DNA from: a virus
Direction: 5' to 3' (one strand)
Virus record (IMG/VR): IMGVR_UViG_3300007276_000233
Span: 1-27,582 of that record
Length of the DNA: 27,582 nucleotides
In this document: one piece after another, positions 16,325-22,734 of the stretch
Layout of the letters: each line of letters begins with the position of its first letter
Position numbering within the stretch: position 1 is the first letter of the stretch
The notes under the pieces: model-generated
The model's input: the letters and a program-made list of their open reading frames with translations, nothing else
What the model was told of the DNA's origin: nothing
Databases searched by the model: none
Made by a program: the position numbers and the translations under genes

Positions 16325-17179
16325 TTATAACCCGTAATAGGTGTTTAAGTTTGACTCGATGTTCCCTTGATCAGTGCTGTTTTTAGCCTCACTGAAAATA
16401 ATAACCTCCTGAATAGTACCGTCTATCGGCCTATCGACATAGGTTTCTCTTCGGTTGCCTAAAGCCATATCGTCGCCTGCTGCGCCTATTGATGAATTTC
16501 CAGACACAGCGGATCCATCTATATACTGTTCAACTATCTCCGTACTTACGTCGCTTATACTAGTTGACAGAACTTGTGTACCAAAAGTATAACCCCCTGT
16601 GTCTTGGTCGAACGTTTGGCCGCCTAGAGTTCGCAAAACAGAACCTAGGTGTCCTCCACTATATGATGTCCCTACAGCAAAAGCCGCCCATTCACCAGTT
16701 ATGAAATCTGGGCTTAACTGAACAGCTATTCCATTTCCGTTAGATATCTTAACTACAGTAAACACACTTAGGTCACCTTTGTCCCAAACTGACGTTGGCA
16801 TAGCTAAAGTGTTTTCGAAAAACTTTATCGCTGGCTTCCCTCCTTCGTTGATTATGGAGCCGTCATAAATTTTAGGCTGAAGGTCAGGATCCGTTTGACT
16901 TGCGTTACGACTATTCCCACTAGCGTCGTACCACACCGTCACAAATCCATCATTGCTCCCACAGAAGTTAGAGATTACTGCAGCGTCTATGTCGCCATTA
17001 TTATCAAACCCTATATCTACCTCATTGTCACTTCCAGACTCTCTGACTCTAATGCATTTTATTGATGAGTCAGACAACCTTCTTACAGAGTACGCAGCAG
17101 AAGCGTTTAAATGGCTATCTAGGACGCCTACAAAAGACTCGTTTGAGTAATCATCTTTTGTTATTCCTATTCCTAGCAT
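16325..17179 (-). CDS. Lectin/arabinofuranosidase-like tail protein, copy 1
   Basis: The product is 284 residues, a paralogue of the gene at 15477-16310. It shares MLGIGITKDDYSN, SHLNASAAYSVRRLS, RESGSDNEVDIGFDNNGD and VWYDASGN, but the receptor-like C-terminal half is diverged (GGQTFDQDTGGYTFGTQVLS, and TIQEVIIFSEAKNS near the end). Tandem copies with a constant head and variable distal part suggest two adhesins or alternative ligand specificities on the same attachment base. The two copies are 14 bp apart. The upstream neighbour ends 3 bp before the start. Confidence 0.78.
   Translation of the reverse strand: MLGIGITKDDYSNESFVGVLDSHLNASAAYSVRRLSDSSIKCIRVRESGSDNEVDIGFDNNGDIDAAVISNFCGSNDGFVTVWYDASGNSRNASQTDPDLQPKIYDGSIINEGGKPAIKFFENTLAMPTSVWDKGDLSVFTVVKISNGNGIAVQLSPDFITGEWAAFAVGTSYSGGHLGSVLRTLGGQTFDQDTGGYTFGTQVLSTSISDVSTEIVEQYIDGSAVSGNSSIGAAGDDMALGNRRETYVDRPIDGTIQEVIIFSEAKNSTDQGNIESNLNTYYGL
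16826..17179 (-). repeat. Tandem duplicated 5' coding block (second copy at about 15957-16310)
   Basis: The first about 350 bp of the two lectin-like genes are alike at DNA level. The 28-bp stretch over each start region, ending in ...TAGCATAATTCAGT on the plus strand, is identical in both. Similarity falls off after the IGFDNNGD/VWYDASGN block. This is a gene duplication followed by divergence of the 3' half. Confidence 0.8.
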
Positions 17180-17182
17180 AAT

Positions 17183-17590
17183 TCAGTCCTCGTATTCAGG
17201 GAACCATCCCGCTGCATCGACTTCAGCTTGCGTTAACCTGGTCCAGTTTGATATCAAAAGAGTGTCGCTAGAGATAGTTCCTCCCTTAGCTGTGTTTATA
17301 GCATTGGTCAATGCAGTAGCACCTGAAGAAGAAAGCTCTGAGCAAAGGCTTACAAGTTCGGTAGGGTCAGCCTGTGCGTGTACCTTAACGTCTATGCTGT
17401 CGTTCGCTACAAAAGCATACTCATGTGTAGTAGGGTGCTGTATGGCAGAGAACCTCCTTTTAGTTACATCATTTTTCTGCTTTACAGAATCAGGACGAGT
17501 TAGGCTCCACCATTCTACTGATATCCTGTCTGCTCTATCAGAGTCAGAAACCCCGTTGTGAGGCGGTATAATTACGTATGTTTTTGACAT
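17183..17590 (-). CDS. Hypothetical phage protein
   Basis: The product is 135 residues with a strand-rich start (KTYVIIPPHNGVSDSDRADR), a middle HPTTHEYAFVANDSIDVKVH, and a tail RLTQAEVDAAGWFPEYED. No family is identified. It is coupled to the M15 peptidase by a TAATG overlap, and precedes the lectin-like genes, so a structural or baseplate role is possible. Confidence 0.75.
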   Translation of the reverse strand: MSKTYVIIPPHNGVSDSDRADRISVEWWSLTRPDSVKQKNDVTKRRFSAIQHPTTHEYAFVANDSIDVKVHAQADPTELVSLCSELSSSGATALTNAINTAKGGTISSDTLLISNWTRLTQAEVDAAGWFPEYED

Positions 17591-18057
17591 TACCAGATCT
17601 TATAGGTTGTCCCTGAATACTCTGGGTCTTTGTACGCCTTCATAACTCTTCCTCTGTTTTCAGTGGGAGAGTTGTATGAGACATGAACCCAGTCGGGATT
17701 TGTGTCATCACCAAACTCCCATATGAGCTGATCGAAATCCAAGCACTCTTTGATATAGAAGAATATGTCTGCATTGCTTATTCCGCCAAGTACATCAGCA
17801 TCCAAATCCAAAGCGCGGCCTTGAGTGTGCTGAGAAGTAGGACTGCCGCCGATAGCGGAATTAAGCTTTGGCGACCTGTATCCTGACGAGACAAAGATCG
17901 GTACTCCCGCGTGATCTCGGAGAGGTTGAAAGACATGCTTAGCTACTAGCTTAAGGTTAGTGATCTGCGGGTCGTCAGGGATGTTTTTTAGTCCTAGGCG
18001 CTTGGCCGTCGTGCTTCTTACCGCTTCTCTTAGACTCAAATTTTTGGACAATTTCAT
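17590..18057 (-). CDS. Peptidase M15 (zinc D-Ala-D-Ala carboxypeptidase-like) endolysin
   Basis: The product is 155 residues, the normal size for a stand-alone peptidase M15_3 enzyme that cuts peptide crosslinks in peptidoglycan. The motif SSGYRSPKLNSAIGGSPTSQ, followed by HTQGRALDLDAD, is diagnostic: H77 and D84 are zinc ligands, H125 in WVHVSY is the third, and E114 (WEF) is a possible general base. The ATG at 18057 gives a complete N-terminus with no signal peptide, so release would need a holin or pinholin not seen here, or the enzyme may be a virion lysin. It sits before fibre genes, fitting either lysis or cell-wall entry. An overlapping small frame at 17975-18118 shares its 5' end. Confidence 0.92.
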   Translation of the reverse strand: MKLSKNLSLREAVRSTTAKRLGLKNIPDDPQITNLKLVAKHVFQPLRDHAGVPIFVSSGYRSPKLNSAIGGSPTSQHTQGRALDLDADVLGGISNADIFFYIKECLDFDQLIWEFGDDTNPDWVHVSYNSPTENRGRVMKAYKDPEYSGTTYKIW

Positions 18058-18118
18058 TTTGCTTCTTATTGAAGTCCTTAGTTTTCATTCTGGGGTTAAA
18101 GTATCCCTTCGCCCCCAT
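17975..18118 (-). CDS. Possible small basic gene (47 aa), overlaps the M15 gene
   Basis: An ATG at 18118 overlaps the TAA of the upstream gene (TAATG) and a TGA ends the frame at 17975-17977: MGAKGYFNPRMKTKDFNKKQ, then NEIVQKFESKRSGKKHDGQA, then PRTKKHP. It covers the otherwise empty 18058-18117 stretch and overlaps the M15 gene by 83 bp in another frame. Its basic composition matches the neighbouring small genes. The long overlap is the argument against it, so I rate it as weak. Confidence 0.35.
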   Translation of the reverse strand: MGAKGYFNPRMKTKDFNKKQNEIVQKFESKRSGKKHDGQAPRTKKHP

Positions 18119-18348
18119 TAACCGCGACAAGAAGCAGCGGTCTTTCGACCCTTACCAAACCCAATCTTAGCCATGCCTTTCTTGCAAGCCCCGTAATTAA
18201 CGGTCTTAGGCTTCTTTTTCTTCGGTGGCTTTGGAGCAGTACTGGTTTTCTTGCCCCGCTCCCCTGCCATTTGTGAAGAAGGCATAAACCTTGGTGAAGC
18301 AGGGGCCACGTTTTTTCTTTTCTTCTTGGCAACAGGCTTCTTGATCAT
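18118..18348 (-). CDS. Lys-rich small protein
   Basis: The product is 76 residues, strongly basic: MIKKPVAKKKRKNVAPASPR, RGKKTSTAPKPPKKKKPKTV, then a C-terminal NYGACKKGMAKIGFGKGRKT and AASCRG with two Cys. Lys-rich chains like this bind DNA or RNA non-specifically. The ATG overlaps the previous stop (ATGA). It could be an internal head or DNA-condensing protein, but no family is known to me. Confidence 0.75.
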   Translation of the reverse strand: MIKKPVAKKKRKNVAPASPRFMPSSQMAGERGKKTSTAPKPPKKKKPKTVNYGACKKGMAKIGFGKGRKTAASCRG

Positions 18349-18992
18349 GACTTTCGCTGCCTGACGTTATATTCTCCCCCTCCAATTACTCCTCCAGCTA
18401 CAGCACCCATCAAAGCCTTCATGAGCTTTTGATTTCTCCTCTTCTTGTAGTCTCCAGCCAACTGACTCTCGCTACCCTGAGCTGGCAACTGCCTTTTTCT
18501 AGCGAGATAATTTCTCTGCTTCCCAGCTTGCCTAGACTCTCTCCTTTTTACCCTGCCACCTTTATCAAACTTCTGACCTGGCGCGGGCGCTCCACCCTGT
18601 CCCCTCATTCCTTCGAGCATTTCCATCAGATCCTCTGTTCGGGAAGCTCCAGGACCGCCTTGTGCCTCGTTAGAAGCTTCTGCCCCCCTCTGCTTTCCAT
18701 CAAATGTCTCTTCGTCGAGTACAAACTCTCCGTTCTCGTCCTCTACAATAGGGTAGTCCTCGTCACCGATCATCATATTGCCTTCCTCATCTTGAGAAAC
18801 AGCATATTCGTTCCAGTTCCCGTAAACCTTTACCTCTTCTCCGTTAGGGGACTCATAAATGACAAACTCACGGTCGCCGTCACGCTGTACAGGACCAGTG
18901 TATTGACCAGTCATGGTAAAGCTGTTCCTACCTCCTGCCCTTTTCTCCATAGATTGACGGATCATGTCCGACATTGAGTTGCTATCCATCAT
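18345..18992 (-). CDS. Hypothetical acidic-then-basic protein
   Basis: The product is 215 residues from the ATG at 18992. The first half is acidic (EDENGEFVLDEETFDGKQRG), the middle is Gly/Gln-rich (EMLEGMRGQGGAPAPGQKFD), and the end is basic and Gly-rich with a hydrophobic segment LMKALMGAVAGGVIGGGEYN. The KGGRVKRRESRQ block resembles the small KGG proteins nearby. The hydrophobic patch might be a membrane or assembly segment. Both edges overlap neighbours by four bases. Confidence 0.75.
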   Translation of the reverse strand: MMDSNSMSDMIRQSMEKRAGGRNSFTMTGQYTGPVQRDGDREFVIYESPNGEEVKVYGNWNEYAVSQDEEGNMMIGDEDYPIVEDENGEFVLDEETFDGKQRGAEASNEAQGGPGASRTEDLMEMLEGMRGQGGAPAPGQKFDKGGRVKRRESRQAGKQRNYLARKRQLPAQGSESQLAGDYKKRRNQKLMKALMGAVAGGVIGGGEYNVRQRKS

Positions 18993-19189
18993 TTTCTTTT
19001 TCTCTTAATGGCTCGTGCCATCTTTCTTTCAGCGCGGAGGTCAGCTTTGTCAGCCCCTTGAGCTACAACCTTGTTCTTCCCTTTTACACCTCTCCCCTTT
19101 AAGACGTCAGCCATAGTAACCTTACCGTCTCCAGTGAGGTCAGGAAACTTACCCCCTTTCTTGTAGGATTTTTTTGGTTTTGCCATCAT
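18989..19189 (-). CDS. Small basic protein with EF-hand/dockerin-like loop
   Basis: The product is 66 residues: MMAKPKKSYKKGGKFPDLTG, then DGKVTMADVLKGRGVKGKNK, then a basic helix DKADLRAERKMARAIKRKRK. The DLTGDGKVTMADV stretch has Asp and Gly placed as in calcium-binding dockerin-type loops, and occurs in other small phage proteins of unknown role. The KSYKKGG head is shared with the gene at 72-365. The ATG overlaps the upstream 52-aa gene. Confidence 0.8.
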   Translation of the reverse strand: MMAKPKKSYKKGGKFPDLTGDGKVTMADVLKGRGVKGKNKVVAQGADKADLRAERKMARAIKRKRK

Positions 19190-19344
19190 GACTTCTTCCT
19201 ATCAGTAATGATCATATTTACCAAGCTGTCGATATAACCGAACACCTGGTTGTCCTTTTCCGTTGGGGTGAGGTTTACCACCACCTTAATGAGCGCAAGA
19301 ACTCCGATTACAAGCTCACCTAGATTGTCAAGAATAAAATCCAT
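19186..19344 (-). CDS. 52-residue hydrophobic protein, possible membrane helix
   Basis: The frame runs from the ATG at 19344 to TGA at 19186-19188: MDFILDNLGELVIGVLALIK, then VVVNLTPTEKDNQVFGYIDS, then LVNMIITDRKKS. Residues 8-25 are hydrophobic with no charged residue from 11 to 19 and could form one membrane helix. It could be a holin-type or membrane accessory protein, given the M15 peptidase in the same block. A TATATTTG box lies 4 bases before the ATG, and the end overlaps the next gene's ATGATG. Confidence 0.75.
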   Translation of the reverse strand: MDFILDNLGELVIGVLALIKVVVNLTPTEKDNQVFGYIDSLVNMIITDRKKS

Positions 19345-19348
19345 GAAA

Positions 19349-19356
19349 CAAATATA
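19349..19356 (-). promoter_or_regulatory. Promoter-like -7 box TATATTTG
   Basis: Minus strand TATATTTG, four bases before the ATG at 19344, matching TAnnTTTG. It is the third TATATTTG box with the same short spacing to its ATG among minus-strand genes. Confidence 0.55.
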
Positions 19357-19382
19357 TTAGATATACAGATTCAAGTAGAGAC

Positions 19383-19607
19383 CTACCTGTACTTACTCTG
19401 TCGCTTATCCTTTTTGACTAGCCCAGACTTGCTCTTCTTAAGCTTGTCCTTGACCTTAACCTTGAATCCGTCTCCTTCCCCCTTGGCTTTGAACTTCGTG
19501 AGGCGACCCCCGCGCTTCTCCACCCTCTTGCCCTCTACCTGGATCTCCTTACCGTCAACCTCTACGCCGAAGCTGCCCTTAGTAACCTTCCTTTTCTTGG
19601 CTTTCAT
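19383..19607 (-). CDS. Small Lys-rich basic protein
   Basis: The product is 74 residues: MKAKKRKVTKGSFGVEVDGK, EIQVEGKRVEKRGGRLTKFK, then AKGEGDGFKVKVKDKLKKSK and an end KKDKRQSKYR. Alternating basic and strand residues suggest a small beta fold with DNA or RNA contacts. No family is recognised. It overlaps the previous gene by four bases (ATGA), so both belong to one transcript. Confidence 0.75.
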   Translation of the reverse strand: MKAKKRKVTKGSFGVEVDGKEIQVEGKRVEKRGGRLTKFKAKGEGDGFKVKVKDKLKKSKSGLVKKDKRQSKYR

Positions 19608-19804
19608 GACTTTCCTGCGTATTTCCTGGCCTTCTTAGTTACCAGATTAGGGTACTTGTATGCCTTGTGAGTGTTCTTCCTGGCTACCGCCTTCAAAGCT
19701 CTCATAGCCCCCATGTTCTGGGGCTCGATCCCCTTAGTCTTGTGCTTCCCGCTCTCCAGCTCCTTGAGAAGTTGCTTAACACGGGGTCCTTTCTTAGCCT
19801 TCAT
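19604..19804 (-). CDS. Small basic protein at the start of the leftward transcripts
   Basis: The product is 66 residues from the ATG at 19804: MKAKKGPRVKQLLKELESGK, HKTKGIEPQNMGAMRALKAV, then ARKNTHKAYKYPNLVTKKAR and KYAGKS. The ATG is preferred to an upstream one at 19837 because a TATATTTG box is only four bases before it. It is helical and basic; a role is not known. Confidence 0.75.
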   Translation of the reverse strand: MKAKKGPRVKQLLKELESGKHKTKGIEPQNMGAMRALKAVARKNTHKAYKYPNLVTKKARKYAGKS

Positions 19805-19808
19805 AGCA

Positions 19809-19816
19809 CAAATATA
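19809..19816 (-). promoter_or_regulatory. Promoter-like -7 box TATATTTG, first leftward gene
   Basis: The minus strand reads TATATTTG four bases before the ATG at 19804. It is the rightmost minus-strand start and so a likely main leftward promoter. A clear -33 TTTG is not seen upstream. Confidence 0.5.
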
Positions 19817-20566
19817 AGAAGATAGTTCTTGCGCCACTCACAGCATTAAGTGTAACAGACTCTTGACTCCTCAACACTACCAAAAATACTTTGGAAGGCT
19901 ACTTACAGAAGCTTTTGAAGTGTCATCCGCTAGGCTGCTCAGCGAAGTTACAGCAGAAAATTGACATATGCAAGTCTTGAAGGTTCCCTTGAACGCACCA
20001 GGACTAACTACCTGTCATAGAACAGAATAACCCGCTTAAAAAAGGGGTGAGTAATACAGATCTTGGGGATTCTACGTATATATACACGCCACACGCCCGC
20101 ACCCGAAACGCATCCGCGCACCCCGACCCCCTGCATAATGCGCACCGTCGGCAAAACATTCTGGCTTTTACCCTAGACAGCCTAGTTGCTATAGCAGGCT
20201 CAGTATCAGTAACTTAAAGCAGGTTGGTTGCAGCACCGATTGAGGTTCAACCCTCCTACGGAGACATTCTCAGACACAGGACAACCCACCCCCTAATCTC
20301 TTACGCATCAAACCGCACTCCATTCCGCCTGCATTATACACGCCGAATAGCACATGGTTTCATGTAGGAAGCTTTGCTTCGCGAGGGCTTCGTTGGTTGA
20401 CGTTTATTCCGACCCTATTTGGCCTCCATCGCTTAGCTGTTAAGGGCCTCCCGTCATGACACATCAGCTGGGCGCGGCTCATGTACACGTCATGCGAATC
20501 TTCGGCGCCTGTTTCCCCGTGCATAATGCGGACGCGGAAATCGCACAGGAAGATTCTCCCTCCAAT
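19817..20566. other. Noncoding divergent spacer, about 750 bp
   Basis: No frame here looks coding on either strand. It separates the leftward and rightward modules. It contains a perfect palindrome TGCTATAGCA (about 20187), two copies of TGCATAATGCG (20132-20142 and 20520-20530), and a reverse-oriented partial copy TGCATTAT (20330-20337). A hairpin-like GAGG-TTCAAC-CCTC occurs near 20241 but is not a tRNA. Such spacers often hold a replication origin, an operator array or a terminal region; none can be proven from the sequence. Confidence 0.7.
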
Positions 20567-20601
20567 TTTGCCCTTATTTCGAAAAGTTGTCCATATCTTT
20601 G
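20567..20601 (+). promoter_or_regulatory. Rightward promoter P1 (TTTG-N23-TATCTTTG)
   Basis: TTTG at 20567-20570 and TATCTTTG at 20594-20601 match the Bacteroidetes -33/-7 pattern. The following leader contains a hairpin (TCC-T-CAGC-loop-GCTG-GGA) and a TCAGAAACAC element just before the ATG at 20643. It should drive the first rightward unit (20643-22366). Confidence 0.72.
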
Positions 20602-20642
20602 TGGTCCTCAGCAACACCGCTGGGATTCAGAAACACTGACAC

Positions 20643-21263
20643 ATGGCAAACATGACATACACACTCTCTGCAGAGCAGAAGTCCTGCATCACCCTCCAAG
20701 GCCGTAAGGCCGCTAACAAGGCTCTTTGGGCCGCCGAGAAAGCCGACCACAAGGCGCTGTCTGTGTGGGAGGCTAAAAAGCCCCGCAAGGCGAAGAAGGT
20801 CACCAAGCGAGCTGAGAAGCTCAAGGCCGCCTCCATCCAAGCGGTCTTTGACTCTGTGTCTGACACACACAGCAGAACCATTAAGGTTCTCCCCACGAAG
20901 CCCATTGACCAAAAGGTCCAGTCGGTTGCCGCCAAGTCGCTGAAGCGGAAGGCTAACAAGTCCGCCAAAGACTCGAACGGGAGGCTTGAGGCTCAGGCAC
21001 AGAAGCAGAGCTTGAGACAGGCAGAGACACGAGCCGCTAAAGCGGAGCGGACAAAGGTTGTCTACGACATCGACACAGACACACGGAAGGAGGTCCCCAA
21101 CCCTCCAGCCAACCCTCGGAAGGCTCATGTCATCACACAGACATGGATGGACTACGCCGATGTCCCATCTCACTTGGACATGGATGACGCTGTCCGCTAC
21201 GCCGCCCTTCAGGATGGCTACGGCCAAGCCGCTGACGAAATCTCAATGGATGACTGCCTCTGA
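20643..21263 (+). CDS. Lys/Ala-rich helical protein, first rightward gene
   Basis: The product is 206 residues, rich in Lys and Ala with long helix-forming runs (GRKAANKALWAAEKADHKAL, TKRAEKLKAASIQAVFDSVS, QSLRQAETRAAKAERTKV) and an acidic C-terminal 40 residues (YADVPSHLDMDDAVRYAALQ). No family is recognised. Abundant basic helix with an acidic tail suggests DNA or RNA binding. It starts MANMTYTL, sharing an N-terminal pattern with the genes at 21275 and 22133. Being the first gene after P1, it is a probable immediate-early product. Confidence 0.75.
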   Translation: MANMTYTLSAEQKSCITLQGRKAANKALWAAEKADHKALSVWEAKKPRKAKKVTKRAEKLKAASIQAVFDSVSDTHSRTIKVLPTKPIDQKVQSVAAKSLKRKANKSAKDSNGRLEAQAQKQSLRQAETRAAKAERTKVVYDIDTDTRKEVPNPPANPRKAHVITQTWMDYADVPSHLDMDDAVRYAALQDGYGQAADEISMDDCL

Positions 21264-21274
21264 ATCACAAACAC

Positions 21275-21496
21275 ATGACAGACATGACAAACACACTCAC
21301 ACCGCTCCAAGAGGAGCTTCTGGACACGCTCTACGACCTCCGTTCTTGGAATCGAATCAACGATTTCGTTGTCCGCAAATTCGAGGACACAGACACACGG
21401 CTCCGTGTCCTGCGAGCTTTGGAAGCTACTCCAATGGACGCTGACTACATCGATTGGCGCTATGTCGTGGACTGCGCTATCCGCAAGTTACTCTGA
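21275..21496 (+). CDS. Small acidic hypothetical protein
   Basis: The product is 73 residues: MTDMTNTLTPLQEELLDTLY, DLRSWNRINDFVVRKFEDTD, then TRLRVLRALEATPMDADYID and WRYVVDCAIRKLL. Mostly helical. The MTDMTNTL start repeats in the gene at 22133. The ATG is preceded by CACAAACAC and no Shine-Dalgarno sequence. No function is known. Confidence 0.75.
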   Translation: MTDMTNTLTPLQEELLDTLYDLRSWNRINDFVVRKFEDTDTRLRVLRALEATPMDADYIDWRYVVDCAIRKLL

Positions 21497-21501
21497 CACA
21501 C

Positions 21502-21520
21502 ACACAAGATCGAAACACAC
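21502..21520 (+). promoter_or_regulatory. Leader motif ACAAGATCGA plus CA repeat, copy 1
   Basis: ACAAGATCGA (21504-21513) stands seven bases before the ATG at 21521. The same motif precedes the genes at 22133 (22116-22125, also seven bases) and 23737 (23723-23732, four bases). It is followed by AACACAC and the start codon. It is not complementary to a normal anti-Shine-Dalgarno, so it may be a protein-binding site or a recombination joint. Confidence 0.45.
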
Positions 21521-21718
21521 ATGATGACACGACTTTCAGACCGCGCTTTGGAGCGCCTCGACTTCTTCTCAATGCTTGGCTCATTTGGATTCTGCCTCCC
21601 CTTCGGATATTTCGGTGAGTGGGCCATACCTGCCTCTTGGTTGGTGTGTATGTACCTGTGGATTAACGCAAGCCACGAAATGGGCAACCGAAGCCTTCAC
21701 CCGAACGGAAACGTATAA
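21521..21718 (+). CDS. Small membrane protein
   Basis: The product is 65 residues: MMTRLSDRALERLDFFSMLG, SFGFCLPFGYFGEWAIPASW, then LVCMYLWINASHEMGNRSLH. Two hydrophobic stretches (about 14-31 and 35-50) suggest two membrane helices with the N-terminus inside. It may act at the host inner membrane, as small early phage proteins often do. The role is unknown. Confidence 0.7.
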   Translation: MMTRLSDRALERLDFFSMLGSFGFCLPFGYFGEWAIPASWLVCMYLWINASHEMGNRSLHPNGNV

Positions 21719-21731
21719 CACAGACACACAC

Positions 21732-22043
21732 ATGATGAATTTTTCTTCCCCCCCGACTCCTATGGAGTTCACGTCCAAAGCCGCTGACTACCTCTACGGC
21801 ATCTTCCACGAAGACCCGTTCCTGTGCAGTGCCTGTATTGGGCTTGCCGCTGACAAGGTGGAGCACCTCGAACGGAAACAACGTCTCACAGACATGACGA
21901 TTGGCGCCCGAGGGAACACACAGGCAGAACTGCACCAAATGCGAAAGGCGTTGAATGCCATGCTGTCCTACGCCGCTGAGGTCTATCCACACACACTGGG
22001 TTGCACGATGGAACCTGCCTTCAATCGCCACGTCAAGGCGTAA
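21732..22043 (+). CDS. Hypothetical helical protein
   Basis: The product is 103 residues from the ATG at 21732 (preceded by CAGACACACAC). An upstream in-frame ATG at 21576 lies inside the previous gene and is not used. The chain MEFTSKAADYLYGIFHEDPF, LCSACIGLAADKVEHLERKQ, LHQMRKALNAMLSYAAEVY is helical with Cys at about 33 and 36. No family is recognised. Confidence 0.72.
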   Translation: MMNFSSPPTPMEFTSKAADYLYGIFHEDPFLCSACIGLAADKVEHLERKQRLTDMTIGARGNTQAELHQMRKALNAMLSYAAEVYPHTLGCTMEPAFNRHVKA

Positions 22044-22049
22044 CACACC

Positions 22050-22097
22050 GACACAGACACACATGGTGCAAGGAGGGGTTCGACTCCCCTCTGTGTC
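22050..22097 (+). ncRNA. tRNA minihelix-like element (acceptor plus T-arm only)
   Basis: GACACAG (22050-22056) pairs perfectly with CTGTGTC (22091-22097). Inside is AGGGG-TTCGACT-CCCCT, a canonical T-arm, after 17 unpaired bases that include ACACACATGG. No D-arm or anticodon arm can be placed. It lies in an intergenic space of a multi-gene unit and ends with TCTCAC, as does the element at 22800-22852. It may be a tRNA remnant, a tRNA mimic, or an RNase P/Z-like processing site. Confidence 0.6.
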
Positions 22098-22132
22098 TCT
22101 CACAAACACACACATACAAGATCGACACACAC

Positions 22133-22366
22133 ATGACAGACATGACTCACACCCTCAAAGAAGGCGGTCCCTACGCCTCCATCATTCTCAACGCCGCTAA
22201 CTACCTCAATGCAGAGGTTAAGGTGTTCTCAAACAGACACGGAAAGGCGTGCCCTGTGTTCAAGCTCCCCTGTGGGATGTGCGAAGTGTACACAGATGCA
22301 GAGATGCAGGACATGGCGCTCAAGCAATCGATGTTTGAGGCAATCTACCCTAAGGGTAAGAAATAA
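22133..22366 (+). CDS. Small hypothetical protein with MTDMTHTL start
   Basis: The product is 77 residues: MTDMTHTLKEGGPYASIILN, AANYLNAEVKVFSNRHGKAC, then PVFKLPCGMCEVYTDAEMQD and a basic end. It has three Cys (CPVFKLPCGMC) that could bind metal. The start is preferred to an upstream in-frame ATG at 22001 because it has the CA-repeat leader and because the MTDMT start repeats in the gene at 21275. Confidence 0.75.
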   Translation: MTDMTHTLKEGGPYASIILNAANYLNAEVKVFSNRHGKACPVFKLPCGMCEVYTDAEMQDMALKQSMFEAIYPKGKK

Positions 22367-22379
22367 ACTTCATCAGAAA

Positions 22380-22412
22380 TTAGGATAAGTGGAAAAGATG
22401 TGCTTATCTTTG
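22380..22412 (+). promoter_or_regulatory. Rightward promoter P2 (TTAG-N21-TATCTTTG)
   Basis: TATCTTTG at 22405-22412 is a clear -7 box. Upstream TTAG at 22380-22383 is a weaker -33 match. The leader to the ATG at 22464 has a short GAC/GTC dyad, then ATCAGAAACATACACTCAC before the ATG. Confidence 0.65.
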
Positions 22413-22463
22413 TAGCCGACAGCGACACAGGGTCAACGTCACAAATCAGAAACATACACTCAC

Positions 22464-22709
22464 ATGAGCTTCAACACAAGAATCGCCGACTTCACGGCAC
22501 GGACACAACAGGCTGTGCAAGCCATCACCACTGCCATCATGAACGGCGAAGAATTCCACGCTGTGGAGATTGACCACAAGGATGGCCCCTTCACTCGCTT
22601 TATCCCGCTCCCATCGCCACAGACGGCAGGGACAGAGACACAGAAGCTGTCTTATGCACAGATGAAGGCAAGAGTCCTTGTCGAGAATCACTACGGCATT
22701 GAGTACTGA
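22464..22709 (+). CDS. Hypothetical small protein
   Basis: The product is 81 residues: MSFNTRIADFTARTQQAVQA, ITTAIMNGEEFHAVEIDHKD, GPFTRFIPLPSPQTAGTETQ and LSYAQMKARVLVENHYGIEY. A helix is followed by a mixed section with a Pro-rich turn. It is the first gene after P2. No family is known. Confidence 0.75.
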   Translation: MSFNTRIADFTARTQQAVQAITTAIMNGEEFHAVEIDHKDGPFTRFIPLPSPQTAGTETQKLSYAQMKARVLVENHYGIEY

Positions 22710-22734
22710 GCACACACACACACCCAGAAGTCCC

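Noticed and set aside
20221-20260. T-arm-like hairpin GAGG-TTCAAC-CCTC in the divergent spacer
   Set aside because: The loop has six bases, and no acceptor, D or anticodon arm could be placed around it.
20574-21227. Long minus-strand open frame opposite the first rightward gene
   Set aside because: It lies antisense to a well-supported gene, has a Cys/Leu-rich composition typical of antisense frames and no leader or promoter.
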